Shown here piece by piece: positions 23,596 to 34,529 of a stretch of 64,000 nucleotides of DNA. Position numbers and translations under genes: made by a program. The notes below the pieces were generated by a model, which saw only the letters and a program-made list of their open reading frames with translations, had not been told where the DNA came from and searched no databases. Position 1 is the stretch's first letter, and each line of letters starts with the position of its first letter. Origin of the DNA: Anaspis maculata. Its lineage: Eukaryota > Arthropoda > Insecta > Coleoptera > Scraptiidae. Where the stretch lies: NCBI GenBank assembly GCA_949128115.1, contig OX421966.1, positions 51,705,416 to 51,769,415 of the forward strand, given 5' to 3'.

Positions 23596-25049
23596 CAGGG
23601 TGGTGAAAATTTCGATTCTCACCATTGGTATCTTGGAAACGGTAAGAGATACGAGGTCGGTTAAATCAGAAAAAAGTTGCACATTTTTGTGGCGATTGAG
23701 AATCTAAGAAGAAACTTTGAATATTTTGATTGGTTTACGATTTATCACGAAAAAACTGAAAATTTTGATTTCAGAAATTATTTTTCTTCTTTCCAACCAT
23801 TCAAGCTATTTCAATCAAACTTGGTAGTTTTATTTTTTGATCACTCCGAGTCGATCAACGTTGACAGAAATTTTCCAGGCCTTCTAGATGTCAAATTATG
23901 ATAGTCAACTTTAGTTTTTCTTATGGCCGCCATATTGGATTTTTGCACTAATAGATAGAGAAAATAATTAGCTTTCCGAATTAGTAACCAACATGTTCTT
24001 TTCATGACATTTTTAGCGTCAAATTTTGAAATTTTCGTAAATTATTGACAAAATCGGGAATGCTTTGAAAAACAATTGAAATATTATCAATAGCAACAAC
24101 AAAAGCAGACAGATTGTGTCCAATTGACGTATCTAAGGGCTTGATACCAATGCAGGCGCAAAGTTTGGGACGGCGTAACTCGCCAAATACAGCGCGGTCT
24201 GATTGGTTGTTTCACTGACGGCGGTTTCAGTCCCAACTTGGTATCGAGCCGTAACTTCTTAATCGTGTTTTGTGCTTGTTTGTACCAAGAGTTCATAAAT
24301 TAAATGAGTCAAGGGTGCCTGTGAATTCAAAAACGTCTGTCGAAACTAGGGTAATCCTTACTCCTTTTCTAATAAATTTGTCAAACTTTAACAAGAACGA
24401 TGCTAGTTCCGACTGACGTTTTTGAACTCACAGACACCCTTGATTATTCAATTTATGAACTACCGGTACAAACAAGCACAAAACACGATTAAGAAGTTAG
24501 ATACGTCAATTGCACACCATCTGTCACTTTTTTGTTGTTGCATGTTGCATGCTATTGATAATATTTCAATTGTTTTTCAAAGCATTCCCGATTTTGTCAA
24601 TAATTTACGAAAATTTCAAAATTTGACGCTAAAAATGTCATGAAAAGAACATGTTGGTAGCTAATTCGGAAAGCTAATTATTTTCTCTATCTATTAGTGC
24701 AAAAATCCAATATGGCGGCCATAAGAAAAACAAAAGTTGACTATCATAATTTGACATCTAGAAGGCCTGGAAAATTTCTGTCGACGTTGATCGACTCGGA
24801 GTGATCAAAAAATAAAACTACCAAGTTTGATTGAAATAGCTTGAATGGTTGGAAAGAAAAAAAAAAATTTCTGAAATCCAAATTTTCCGTTTTTTCGTGA
24901 TAAATCGTAAACCAATCAAAATATTTAAAGTTTCTTTTCAGATTCTCAATTGATACAAAAATGCGCAACTTTTTTCTAATTTAACCGACCTCGTATCTCT
25001 TACCGTTTCCAAGATACCAATGGTGAGCATCGAAATTTTCACCACTCTG
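23596..25049. repeat. Foldback H, with a MITE in its left arm
   Basis: Ends are TA|CAGGGTGGTGAAAATTTCG and CGAAATTTTCACCACTCTG|TA. The arms are about 0.65 kb, with the centre near 24370. The left arm carries a 115-bp MITE that the right arm lacks. Mirror ORFs at 23677-23901 and 24744-24968 encode near-identical 74-residue strings and are artefacts of the symmetry. Confidence 0.88.
24137..24251. mobile_element. MITE W, copy 1, TAA target duplication
   Basis: The element is 115 bp and starts GGGCTTGATACCAA, ending TTGGTATCGAGCCG. It is flanked by TAA on both sides. The right arm of the surrounding palindrome (near 24490-24510) retains the unfilled site with a single TTA/TAA. A 3-bp TWA duplication and GG-rich ends fit a PIF/Harbinger (Tourist-like) MITE. 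A second copy lies in the BEL element at 34393. Confidence 0.92.
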
Positions 25050-25174
25050 TATCCCTCTTCATCTCAAAATTTTTTCTAGTGCTTTCACAATACTTCCTCT
25101 TCTCGTTGGTTGGTGGACCGGGAAAGTAAAATGATGAAGAAAATTTTTCTTTCATCATTTTTTCTGACTTCCTG

Positions 25175-25495
25175 TTGACTCCTCCGCATCGTACTGAAGA
25201 GTTATTGCGCCATTTCAATCAGCTTTTACTGAATAGAATGGTTTGGCTAGCCCCTCGTTTCTTGTATAGTTGTTACATCCAAGAGACACCCATCAAAGCT
25301 GTGCTGCAGGAGGATACTTGGTTATCAGTTATCACCAATAACTTCCAACTTCCTGATATCGTTTCTTCTAGCAAAGAACTCGCTAGTCGCGTGGTAAGTA
25401 TTGTGGCGCCACAGCCAGGTTTCTTCAAAGTGCCACAGTTTGAGAAGCTAAAAGGTATTGTCACGAAACTCGCTGGAGACTACAACGCGCGATAA
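25175..25495 (+). CDS. Unidentified protein fragment (106 codons)
   Basis: An open frame that, unlike most here, has balanced composition and protein-like texture. It contains EELLRHFNQLLLNRMVWLAP, SVITNNFQLPDIVSSS and ELASRVVSIVAPQPGFFKVP. There is no ATG at its 5' end, so it is probably an exon or the 3' part of a longer frame, and it ends at TAA. It starts just after the R1 tail. I cannot name the family; a transposon-derived or domesticated ORF is as likely as a host exon. Confidence 0.45.
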   Translation: MTPPHRTEELLRHFNQLLLNRMVWLAPRFLYSCYIQETPIKAVLQEDTWLSVITNNFQLPDIVSSSKELASRVVSIVAPQPGFFKVPQFEKLKGIVTKLAGDYNAR

Positions 25496-26607
25496 GACAC
25501 ACCTGCACAATTGGCGGAGGAGCCGTTCATTGAGGAGAGTTTAGCGGAATATTCGCTAAGCCACTGACTTTTTTTCTAGAGCCCTTGTGAATTGACTAGT
25601 AGCAACTATAATGCTGGAATATACCGGAATAATCATGGAACGGTTGATATCCTCGCGCGAACATCACCTAATTTTATCGAATGAAGGGGGAAAATGACGG
25701 CTGCGAAATTTGACATTTGATTGTTAAATTTTGCTTCTCTAACCAGATTGATCTCCACTTAAAATTTTATTATCCAACGTTCTCCTCAAATTGATGATCA
25801 CCTGTGCGGTTGAGCTTGATTTGGCTTACCGAAATCAATATTTTCCACTGAAATATTAAATTTCGCGACCGTCTAGATGCCCTTTTTCAAAACAACGTAT
25901 ATTTTTATTTAACTTTTTTTCCAATAAGTCAGCACCACAAAGTTTTATTCAATCTATCGATTACATGTTCCGGCGCCTTGTGGCGTCATCATGGCGCAAC
26001 ACAAAAATAGGGAATAGAAAAGCGTTATTCCGGAGTCAAGCATGCGAGCCAGCGATGGAAAGTATTGTAAAATAAAAAAAGATTAGGCCTGATGTCCTAA
26101 GCCTGATATCCTATCTCAAAACGGTTTTCGAGTTTTTCAGATTAGAAGTCCAAAAATGAGGATACTGTTACAGATTTCGCGTTGGACTCTGTTATAATTG
26201 AGACGTTCGTTCAAAAACACACACTGTTCATTACTGCGTACTACAATAAATACACGTCAACAATTATTTGCGCTTTTGTATATCGCTTTAACTTTGCCTT
26301 TTTATCCGCTTGTTGTCCGATCTATCCGTATTTAAATACCTCCGACTGGTATTCTGGAAGTTCCACCGGTTCTCCAGCAAATTCCATATTTACCGTGACA
26401 TATGGCTTCGAGGCATCCCTCGAACAGTCCAGCATTTTTGCGTGTATTAACCAGCGTGTTATGGAACGGCGCTTCCACCAATCAGGCAGATGTTTCTTAC
26501 TCTGTCATTGGAATCTCCAGTTAATTCAAACGGTCCAAACCTTCGCATATGTTCTTGAATGCATTTGGCGCCGAATAGACCTTTTTTCGTGGCGCTCGCC
26601 ATACTTC
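25496..26607. other. Unannotated stretch with an unassigned ORF
   Basis: The ORF 26182-26610 (142 codons, plus) has no recognised domain. The block around 26185-26270 (GAGACGTTCGTTC, then ACTACAATAAATACACG) has the look of LTR sequence with a polyadenylation signal, but no second copy exists in the window to confirm it. Confidence 0.35.
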
Positions 26608-26742
26608 TAAATGAGGAGGGGAGGGGGAGGGGGAACAAGGTAAAGAAAGGGAAAAGAGAAGAAAAAGAAAGAGTGGAAGAAAGGGAAAGGGAGAAGAAGG
26701 GAGGAGAAGGGGGGAGGAAAAGAAGAGGAAGAGGAAGAGGAT
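26608..26742 (+). repeat. Polypurine tract of about 130 bp
   Basis: Almost exclusively G and A on the plus strand (GGGGAGGGGGAGGGGGAAC, then AAGAGGAAGAGGAAGAGG), with very few pyrimidine interruptions. Such tracts can form triplex DNA and slow polymerases. The ORF running through it is low-complexity and not a gene. Confidence 0.9.
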
Positions 26743-26837
26743 TTACCCACCAAATAATTGGATATTAGGATTATTAGGTACATTGAATCTTAATGACAGC
26801 TGTTTACGATGTAGGTATAGGTACCGTATGATCAAAA

Positions 26838-27000
26838 CTACTTTACCTTGGACGGTGTTGAATTGGTAAAATAAGAGTTACGAAATCAATCCCTGTGGGT
26901 TTATTCCTTGACGGATTCTCACCATTTAGGTCTCTTTCGAAAGCTACAAGGATGTTCTTTAGTTTGAGCCCATTGGCATTTCCAAAATAAAAAAGTGATT
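26838..27000 (+). repeat. Diverged one-armed copy of foldback I
   Basis: TTGGACGG, CAGGTCTCTTT-like and GAAAGCTACAAGRATG blocks follow the order of the left arm of the element at 41474. No second arm is seen here. Confidence 0.55.
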
Positions 27001-27542
27001 TTGTCTATGTCAGGGCAAAATGACATAGAAATTGACATGTAAAGTTTTGCCACATTGCGAGTGCGCAGATGTGATGTCAAAAACTCAAGAATTCATTTGT
27101 GTGGTTTGAGTTTGTGAATTTAGAAGCATTATTGTTTTGTCTTGTTCTGTTTCTGCATAATTTTTTTTTTACTTTTGTGTTTCTATGTATATGCCCTTAT
27201 GTTAATTGGATATTTTTCGAGTTCTCTTTTATTGCCTCTATGAGTTTATGTCTTGGTTTTATTAGTTCGGGTAAATTTAAATGAGTCCTCTCAATTTCGG
27301 TCATGTTTTCGTACATTTTTCATGCCATGTCATTTTATCCACAAGTGAGCCTAAAATGACAGTGAGGCTATTTTTTAGAATTGAATTTTTTATAATTGAA
27401 ACAGTATTCGATGGAGTTTCTGTCCTGTGGTAGTTATGTGTTGATCTTTCAACTGACAGATGTGACCAAAAACTTGTCTGTATTTGGATTTTCAGATTTT
27501 TTGTGAACGAAAATGCTTAGGGTATGTCATTTTAGGCAGATC

Positions 27543-27790
27543 TCCCCTATGTCCCCCTCTGACTCTTAGAACCTCGGCACAACAGTATGGCATTGGCTCT
27601 ATCAAGGGACGAATCGCATCTTGAGGAATATCCTCGGGAATATCACTCCATTCTTCCTCAACTTGCAAAGCTAATGCTTCAAGTTATACTGCTCTTCCAC
27701 TAGATAACAATCTTCGTTTCATGGTACTGCAAAGATGTTCAGTTGGGTCAAGATTAGAATTTGAAAAAAATTGTTCGCAAAAACGAGGCT
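27543..27790 (-). pseudogene. Tc1/mariner transposase, C-terminal relic
   Basis: Minus-strand translation gives NLDPTEHLCSTMKRRLL, the block around the last catalytic acidic residue of the DDE/D domain (usually DLNPIEHLW). A stop codon follows, then EEEWSDIPEDIPQ and LIEPMPYCCAEVLRVRGG, the typical C terminus (W...IP...SMPRR...V...RGG). Only this end remains. The first two catalytic aspartates, the DNA-binding domain and both terminal repeats were not found. Tc1-family identity is clear; the lineage is not. Confidence 0.85.
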
Positions 27791-27904
27791 CTCTTGAACA
27801 AAGCACAATTTAACAGTGCTTTACATTCCACCCTGTAAAAAGTTTAATTGAAATTTAAAAAAACTCGCCTCCCCTTTTCTATCTTATTTTTTACTTCTCT
27901 GGTC

Positions 27905-28237
27905 TTTTTTTTTCGTTTATTTAACGTCGCGTCGGCCTATTTCCGCAACAAGGCTTAACACCGACGCCGGTGAATGCTTTCCTTCACTATACCGGAAATT
28001 TTGCCGAATTCCTGTGTGTGTTCTAACACAGGATAGGCATTCTAATGACCATCATCAACATCGCATGGAGTCGGCACCATCGTTCGTATTTTACGTGCTA
28101 TGCGACACACTAAACCAAGCATTCCAACTGAACCAAGAAGCTTGCTTTCAAGGCGAAAATCCGTCCCAAGCGGAGATTGAACCCGCGACCTCTGATATGG
28201 CAGTCGAACGCGCTGACCACAGCACCACAAGCTCCTC
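27905..28237 (-). mobile_element. tRNA-derived SINE, copy 2
   Basis: Read on the minus strand: AGGAGCTTGTGGTGCTGTGG, then CGCGGGTTCAATCTCCGC (Pol III B box). A body with GCATAGCACGTAAAATACGA follows, and an A-rich tail after AAATAAACG. It aligns along its whole length with 56136-56492. It lies at one end of a relic of foldback G. A target duplication is not obvious. Confidence 0.9.
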
Positions 28238-28600
28238 TTGTCATTTTTTTAATACTGTTCATATTTTAGATTTCTAAGTTCAATTTAGACAAAAAGTTAC
28301 TCTTCCAACATTTTGGATTCCAAATATTTGGATTTAAATCATTCCAAAACATTCCGAGAACATCACTTTTAATAAGAATCCAAAAATTTTATTTTCTGGA
28401 AACGTGTTAGTTCTTCAGCTGAAATGGTGGTCTCCTAATTTGAAACACCATAAGAACCTATTTTAGTTGAGAAATCATGAGTTTTCTTGGATTCTACTTC
28501 TTGGGCCCCGGAAAGTGATAGTTTCGTTTCGAGATGTTTTTTCAACATTCGGATCCAAATATCTTATAAATATCCCTCAAAGTATGTTACAACTAGTACC
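28238..28600. repeat. Diverged relic of foldback G
   Basis: Blocks such as GTTCATATTTTAGATTTCTA, TTTCAGCTGAAATG-like and GAGAAATCATGAGTTTT follow the order of 22255-22560 in the complete element. The outer termini are missing. Confidence 0.65.
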
Positions 28601-28639
28601 TAACACCCGGTATGTCCATCCTTGGCTGAAAGGTTTTTT

Positions 28640-28700
28640 CAGCGCGATCACAATACTTCCCCCCCTCATTAGTATATAGAGGGGGATCGGAAGAGTATTT
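28640..28700. repeat. Terminal hairpin related to the R1 tail
   Basis: GCGATCACAATACTTCC is followed by a self-complementary CCCCCCCTC...GAGGGGG and GGAAGAGTATT. The same design closes R1 at about 25085-25130 and 61065-61110. Confidence 0.5.
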
Positions 28701-31700
28701 GACAGGTGTTTTGAATCTTCCCGCCATGCACCATATTTATTAGGGAACGGTTTTTTTTTTAGAGAGAAATCTTCTAGGGGAGATGGAGATGTGAAGTCAG
28801 GTTCCTCGTGCCCCCGTAAACAGCCTGTACGTTATTTGGCAGTTGTAACTATTATCCATGTCAACGCTTTCATGACACTTTCCCCTACGTAGATAATAAT
28901 AATATTAGCATAAATGCAATTTTTATGCCTTTATCTCGCGCATTGTTAACATAAATATGTTTATTTTGTAACTTTGAAATAATACTTGGATATAGAGTTG
29001 TTATGAATCATTATCACCATGCAAACGATTAAAAAAAAACTGCAAAGAATTTTTTGTGCTTAATCGATTATACCTTGTCATAAAATAATGTTCTTTTATT
29101 TGTTTTTCGATATGCCTTACCTAAGAGGTATTTAGTACTTACTACTTATACTATAAAAAAACCTATTTTCAGATCAATGAGTCATATTATTATGTTGGTA
29201 CCTACTGGAAAATTACAAAATTTACAAAATCCCACCCACTTGATTTATACCCATTAATTGCGAAGAAAATTGTGGTTGATAGATATAATTGGTCCTACGA
29301 AATTGCCAAATTGCTGCACAAAGCCCAAACCAAATTGGTGATTCCATATCGCGTTGTTAGTTGCCACGAAACGTTGCATGTCGGTGATGGGATGCAGGCA
29401 GGGTGTTGTGTAAATATAGATTTAGGCTAGTCAAGTTGCTTGTGCTTCAGGCTGCCACTTATTTGACGACAACCTTACCTCCTTACGTCCTTACTAAATC
29501 CACCGTGTGTGGTGTTCTGCACCAATGCCAATGTCATTGCCACCTAATTCCTTATCCTTATACAATGCATATTCGAAAAAGAGAGAGAAGAGGGCATCCA
29601 GAAGCCCGCAAATCCCTCGCCAGCGACTTAGAAGCCTTTCGTTACTGTTACTTCACCATAGGTGGATATGCCTAGCTATAATCAATTTACCTGGGTGGTG
29701 GTGGTGCCGTATTCATCTCCCTTGTTACGGAAATTTCTTATGCGATGCCAATTACCATTTTACGATGACCCCGGGCGTTTTCATTAGAAAAAGCGCACGA
29801 CACAACGGTATATTATATTAATAACATATTAAATTAATAAGTCGCCGGTTTTAAAACACCGGGAGGTGAGTCATGCACTTTCAAATCCAATTATGTAAAA
29901 AGGAAACGAGTTAATGGTGCTCGCACTTTGCGTTGCGAAAATTGCACGAAACTGCTCAAAATTCACCGAAAATGATCCTTTCGCTCTTCTTTCATTTTGT
30001 GTGTTTTTTTCTGGTGCATGTGCAATAGTAAAGAGACACCAGATCGCTTTGCCGCAGGACAGCTCAAAAAAAGGGGTGCAAACCTTAAAAGTGACAAGAG
30101 CAATGCAAGGCAGTTGCCGTTGCCGCTCAGCAACAGCGTTTCCATTGGGTAATCTCTGTTGCTGCGGTTATAACATAGTTTTCCAACAGGATTATTCGTG
30201 ACGTCACACGTCGTGTAATGACAATAATTCCTTGTTCAACACATACACGCGCGATGGGGTGATGCGTGTAGTTTTGTCCTAGGAAATTTACTGGCATAAT
30301 CACTTTTCCATGCTCATCGCCAGCCTGCAGTGTTTTGTTTGATTATCGTTGTGCTTTTAGCGCTGGCGTGTGCTGAGCTGCCAACGCTGCACATTTCCAA
30401 ACTTTGCCCTAAAAGTTGACTAGGTATATGGGTAGGGTATATGGCCCTGAAGAGTATTATATTTTTTTGGAGTTGGGGGAACTGGAACTGGACCTTCACT
30501 TTTCTACCATCAGCTCGTAATAATGAGTAACCCTTTGTCCTTTTCGTGGGCGGGCACGCCTTACTGTTTGCACTACAACAATGATCTTTCAAGAATTCCG
30601 CCTTTTACTTTTATCCTCTCTTGTCTTCTCCCTTTCATTACATGTTGGCAATAAATTGGAAATGAGCTGTTCATTTATTGATGTGTTTGTGGTCAAGCTC
30701 TAAGCTCGACTCTATTTTCTATACAATCGTGGCTTCTGCTTAGTTAGGTACTATCAACGATTTTTTTTATCAGGTATTATTGACTCATCATTATACTGGG
30801 TGTTCAAAACTGGTTGTCTTAGTCGCCTTTCGGAAACAGCGATTGCAACAACTGGCCTGGCGCCGCTTCGCTGAAATCAATTTGAAATGACGAAGTTACG
30901 AAAGTGATGGACGATGGACGTCACGTCACGCTAGTCTTTTTCGAGCGAGTAACTTTTTGTAACCGGTTGCTTATTGGTGGTTGACATTAGATTGGCATAT
31001 ACTGTCATTTTTTTGACATCATCTGACATGTCTCGCTGAAACGCTGCGGTTATAACTGTGGTTATCAGCATTCAGCATTTGGTGGGAAAAGGGTGGACTC
31101 AATTGACGGATCGAGAAATGGATATTGATGTGCTCATGTCGAGGCTCATGTTAATCGATGAGGTAATGTTTTCGATTGAAGAAACATCAATTTTGATGTC
31201 TAATTTAACGAAGGAAGGAAGAAATTGCAACAAAGTTGCGGTATTGTAACTGGCTCTGCAAAAAGACAACCATTTCCGATTAGACCCAGAAAATATCTGT
31301 ATACGTTCTGGATTGAACCACAGCAATTGCCCGTCAGACATTTTAATTAGCCGGTGTTCTTGTTCTTGTTGGTCCTTTGTCTCTCTCGTCACTTCACATC
31401 AGAGAATCGTATGATCTAATGAATCCACGTTTTCCGAAAGGCTTCTGCGCATACCTGTGAAAGTAGTGAAAGTAGGACGTTGTCATATCTCATATCACGA
31501 CAACAAGTTGACAACACTGTAATACGGTGTGCGGGTGTAATGTCACGCAAATGGCAGCTGACAGCGCTTGACGTCGATTTGACGTTTCGACAGACCTAAC
31601 CTAATAACGGTCTTGTTTCGGTGATCGCCTTGCAGCTCATTGTGTTTCGTATCACCTGAATATTTTCTGCGTCTTTTCGCCATACTGCACGTAATATTTC

Positions 31701-32161
31701 ATTCTGAACAATATTAAATGTTAAATGCATGGTTAGGAGGTTATGTGTTTGTTGTTTGTTTACATTTCGATTATTGATTGACAGATGCCATTGACAGTGA
31801 CACTTCGTGAGTCAAAATTGAAATTACCGCGCTCTGCAGGTATGCGTTCTCATGTATGCGCTGAAGTGATGTACGTGATGGTAAACGTGGATTGTCACAT
31901 GCGATAAAAGCTTTTTCAGTGTCTGGCTTTTTCAAGTCTGTTGAGATTAGGTACGCAACGTCCATGTCCGACGTTCGCAAATCGTGGACCGCAGGGAATA
32001 GCTAATATGAGAAATGAAAGATCCCTGTTAATTGAGGGAAACACAAGTGACAGCTGTTCGTAGCGCCACCTGAGCATTAAATGGCCCGAACTAAAATATT
32101 GACGCGCCATTCAAACGTGACCTCCCCTCCCCGTTTTTTTTTTTGAATTTTTCATTTATTA
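28701..32161. other. Gene-poor stretch
   Basis: Several ORFs of 60-105 codons overlap on both strands (for example 29403-29821, 29914-30201, 31058-31392) with no recognised domain. A CTGGGTGTTCAAAACTGG terminus-like string occurs near 30797. No RNA gene or repeat family member is otherwise supported. Confidence 0.4.
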
Positions 32162-32312
32162 ACGACCAGCTTCATAATCGACTTTGAAGTTGACGTTACT
32201 TCAAGTAGGTACGTTTAGATTGTCAGTATTACAAATGAAATAAAATGCCAAAATTCAGTCTAAACGCACTCGAAGTGAAGTCAATTTTAAAGCCGATAAT
32301 GAAATCAGTCGT
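32162..32312. mobile_element. Palindromic MITE Z, copy 2
   Basis: Left end ACGACCAGCTTCATAATCGA pairs with the right end TCGGCTTT...ATGAAATCAGTCGT read in inverse (GCCGATAATGAAATCAGTCG). Inner blocks ACTTCAAGT and ACTCGAAGTGAAGT also pair. Related to 6038-6178. Confidence 0.8.
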
Positions 32313-33025
32313 CTCATTGTGCAGGGCTTATCTGAAACAGAAATCAGATTCATAATAATAATTAGTTTATTGAAAAAACCGGCAGTTCCTTAAAAACTCT
32401 TACAGAAAATATTGAAATGAGCAATAAAATCAAAAATACCTAATTTGATTCACTATAGCACGGCAGCGGAAAGGTTTTGGTACTTTTGGTATTGAAAATT
32501 TGAACGGAGTACCAGACATCTAGGATCTAGGTCATTATGACTTGACATTTTACTTGAATCCAATATTTTAAAACGTTCAATGGACAATGGTCACCAGAGA
32601 ATCTCACCAAATTTCAATTCTGAACTACTTACTTGACTAAGCCTACCTACTCATTGAAGATTATTATTCAATAATCAAAAAGCATGTTTACCTATACTAT
32701 TAGGTAATTCAATAAAGTTAATGAAATTATGTAATAACTGTCCAAAAAAAAATTCAGAATTGTGTAAAATTTATCATAACTAACAGCAAACGATGATAGT
32801 TTAGTTCTATTCGAACTCGTTAGTGTCAGGCCCTACGAGTCTTCAGCAACAAGGTGTTCGTCTGTTGGTACAAACTCAACAAAACTTGACTGTGATGATC
32901 CAGCCGTCCCTGCGTCCTCACTGCAACGGGCTGCCCAGATCATCGAGTGGCGTGCAAGTTCTTCAAACACTGTCGAAAGTATCGGAATCCATTTTCAATC
33001 TTTTTGTTCTGTGATTTCTTGTATT
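32313..33025. other. Unannotated stretch below the BEL break
   Basis: Where integrase and a 3' LTR of the minus-strand BEL element would be expected, none is recognisable. A 63-codon ORF at 32823-33014 has no known domain. Confidence 0.45.
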
Positions 33026-33242
33026 TCACCTATCTATGGCAACACTGTCACCTTCTCTATATATTATTCGAAAATAAGCAACCACTGCGTAAGCTTCTTC
33101 ACTTGCGTCACAGATGACATGCAACTCTACTTCTTCGGCGCTCCAGAACCTTTTCGAATAACATCGAGGTATCGCCAACATTTCAACCTGTTTTAATTCA
33201 GTTAACCATTCTCGCCAGTCGTCCATGATAGCTGCTGCCAAC

Positions 33243-34406
33243 TCAGCGTCCCATCCGATTCCTGTCTTCCACGCTATTTGCAGGATCAATTTTCCTTTCA
33301 CCGTTATCATTGCAAGGAATCCTAATGGATCGAAGACACTCGTGATTAATGCTAAGGCTTGTCTTTTTGTAGGAATTTTTTGATCGTTGTTGATTATTTT
33401 TTTTTAATTTTGTGAAAATTGAGCTTAAAACGAAACTCATCCTTTTCTGCCCCCCAAAAAGACCTGGTACTCGTTCTGTAGGTAATTGAGTCTCTTCTTC
33501 TTCGGTCATTTTAGCGCCTGTTGTTTTTTGATCTTGAGGAATCTCGTTCAACACTTTTCTCGAATTAGACATCCAGTTACATAAGAAAAATCCTCCTTGC
33601 TGAAGAATATAAAATACTTCTTTGTATCTTTTGATCGCTTCTTTTTCGTCGTCAACACGGTCCAAAAAGTCATCCACGTAAAATTTTTTTGAAATAGCTT
33701 CAACAGCTTCTGGATATATTTCCTTGAAATTCTCCGCATTCTTCTTTACTATGTATAAAGCACAGCTCGGGCTGCAAACCGTTTCAAAAACCATAACCTG
33801 CATTCTAAACGTGTCCGGCTCTCTAGTTCTGTCCATGTCTCTCCAAAGAACTCTTTGCGAATCTCTGTCTTCTAAGTTTATCTCTACTTGGTGATACATT
33901 TCTTTTATATCAGCAGTGAGTGCTATTTGTCGTTGTCTGAATTTAAATAGCACTGCTGGCAATCTGTTCAATAAATCAGGTCCAGTCATGATAGTTGAAT
34001 TCAGACCGACTCCTTTTGTTTTGGCAGCGGCATCAAAGATTAATCTCAATTTGGGTTTATTGGGATTTACTGTGCCAAAATGTGGTAGATAGAAAGTCTT
34101 TGGAGTAACATTTCTCACTTCCTCTTCTGACAGCTTTTTTAAAGACCCTTTTTCAATATAATCATTAACTTTGTCACAATATTGTTTCGCAAATAACTCA
34201 TCTTTATCCATTCGTTTTTCTTGGTATTGCAGTCTTTTAAGTGCCATACTCCTGCTTTCGGGCAATTCTTTCACTTCTTCTTTCCACAACAAACCTATCG
34301 ACCATCTTCCTCCAACTCTCTTTGCGGTGTTTCCCATCATTTTCATCGCTTTTACATCTTCTTTAGAACGTTCATTTCCTTTCATTATCTTAGGGCTCGA
34401 TACCAA
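33243..34406 (-). pseudogene. BEL pol: reverse transcriptase region
   Basis: The palm is recognisable from KPKLRLIFDAAAKT, LTADIKEMYHQV (motif A, catalytic D) and KKFYVDDFLD (YVDD, motif C, about residues 245-255). These are characteristic of BEL/Pao. The frame is lost near 33300-33400. The following RNase H segment (VELHVICDASEEAYAVVAYF) continues in another frame at 33310-33026 and then ends abruptly. The upstream end abuts a MITE at 34393-34529. Confidence 0.93.
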
Positions 34407-34529
34407 GTTGCAGGCGCAAAGTTTGGGACGGTGTAACTCGCCAAATACAGCAGTCTGATTGGTTGGTATCCGCCGTTGCTATGGTAACTGCACTTACGGC
34501 GGTCTCAGCCCCAACTTGGTATCGAGCCG
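34393..34529. mobile_element. MITE W, copy 2, inserted in BEL pol
   Basis: The element is 137 bp from GGGCTCGATACCAAGTTG to CAACTTGGTATCGAGCCG. It is flanked by TTA on both sides (34390-34392 and 34530-34532). It matches 24137-24251 in both ends and in the core GGCGCAAAGTTTGGGACGG. The BEL frame reads up to one flank and resumes at the other in register once the element and one duplicate are discounted. The insertion therefore hit a pol frame that was open at that site. Confidence 0.95.

Larger units (their letters stand above)
17220..25130 (+). repeat. R1 noncoding repeat, copy 1, split by three foldback insertions
   Basis: Pieces 17220-17520, 21780-21935, 22975-23595 and 25050-25130 align in order with the nearly continuous copy at about 59945-61115. 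Shared blocks include GTTCAAGAACCAGTTA, TCAATCTTTTCTCCAAC, GTCTGCACCTAAAAT, GATCCCCGAGCAGGAA, GACAGATGACAG and CCAAAAACTAATGGG. Both copies end in a hairpin-like tail (ACAATACTT..., ending CCGGGAAAGTAAAA). No ORF is conserved. The class of element is not recognised. Confidence 0.8.

Noticed and set aside
26182..26610. 142-codon ORF
   Set aside because: No domain recognised; runs into the purine tract; kept only as a note.
32313..33025. BEL integrase or 3' LTR
   Set aside because: No HHCC or DDE integrase blocks and none of the shared LTR block could be read here.
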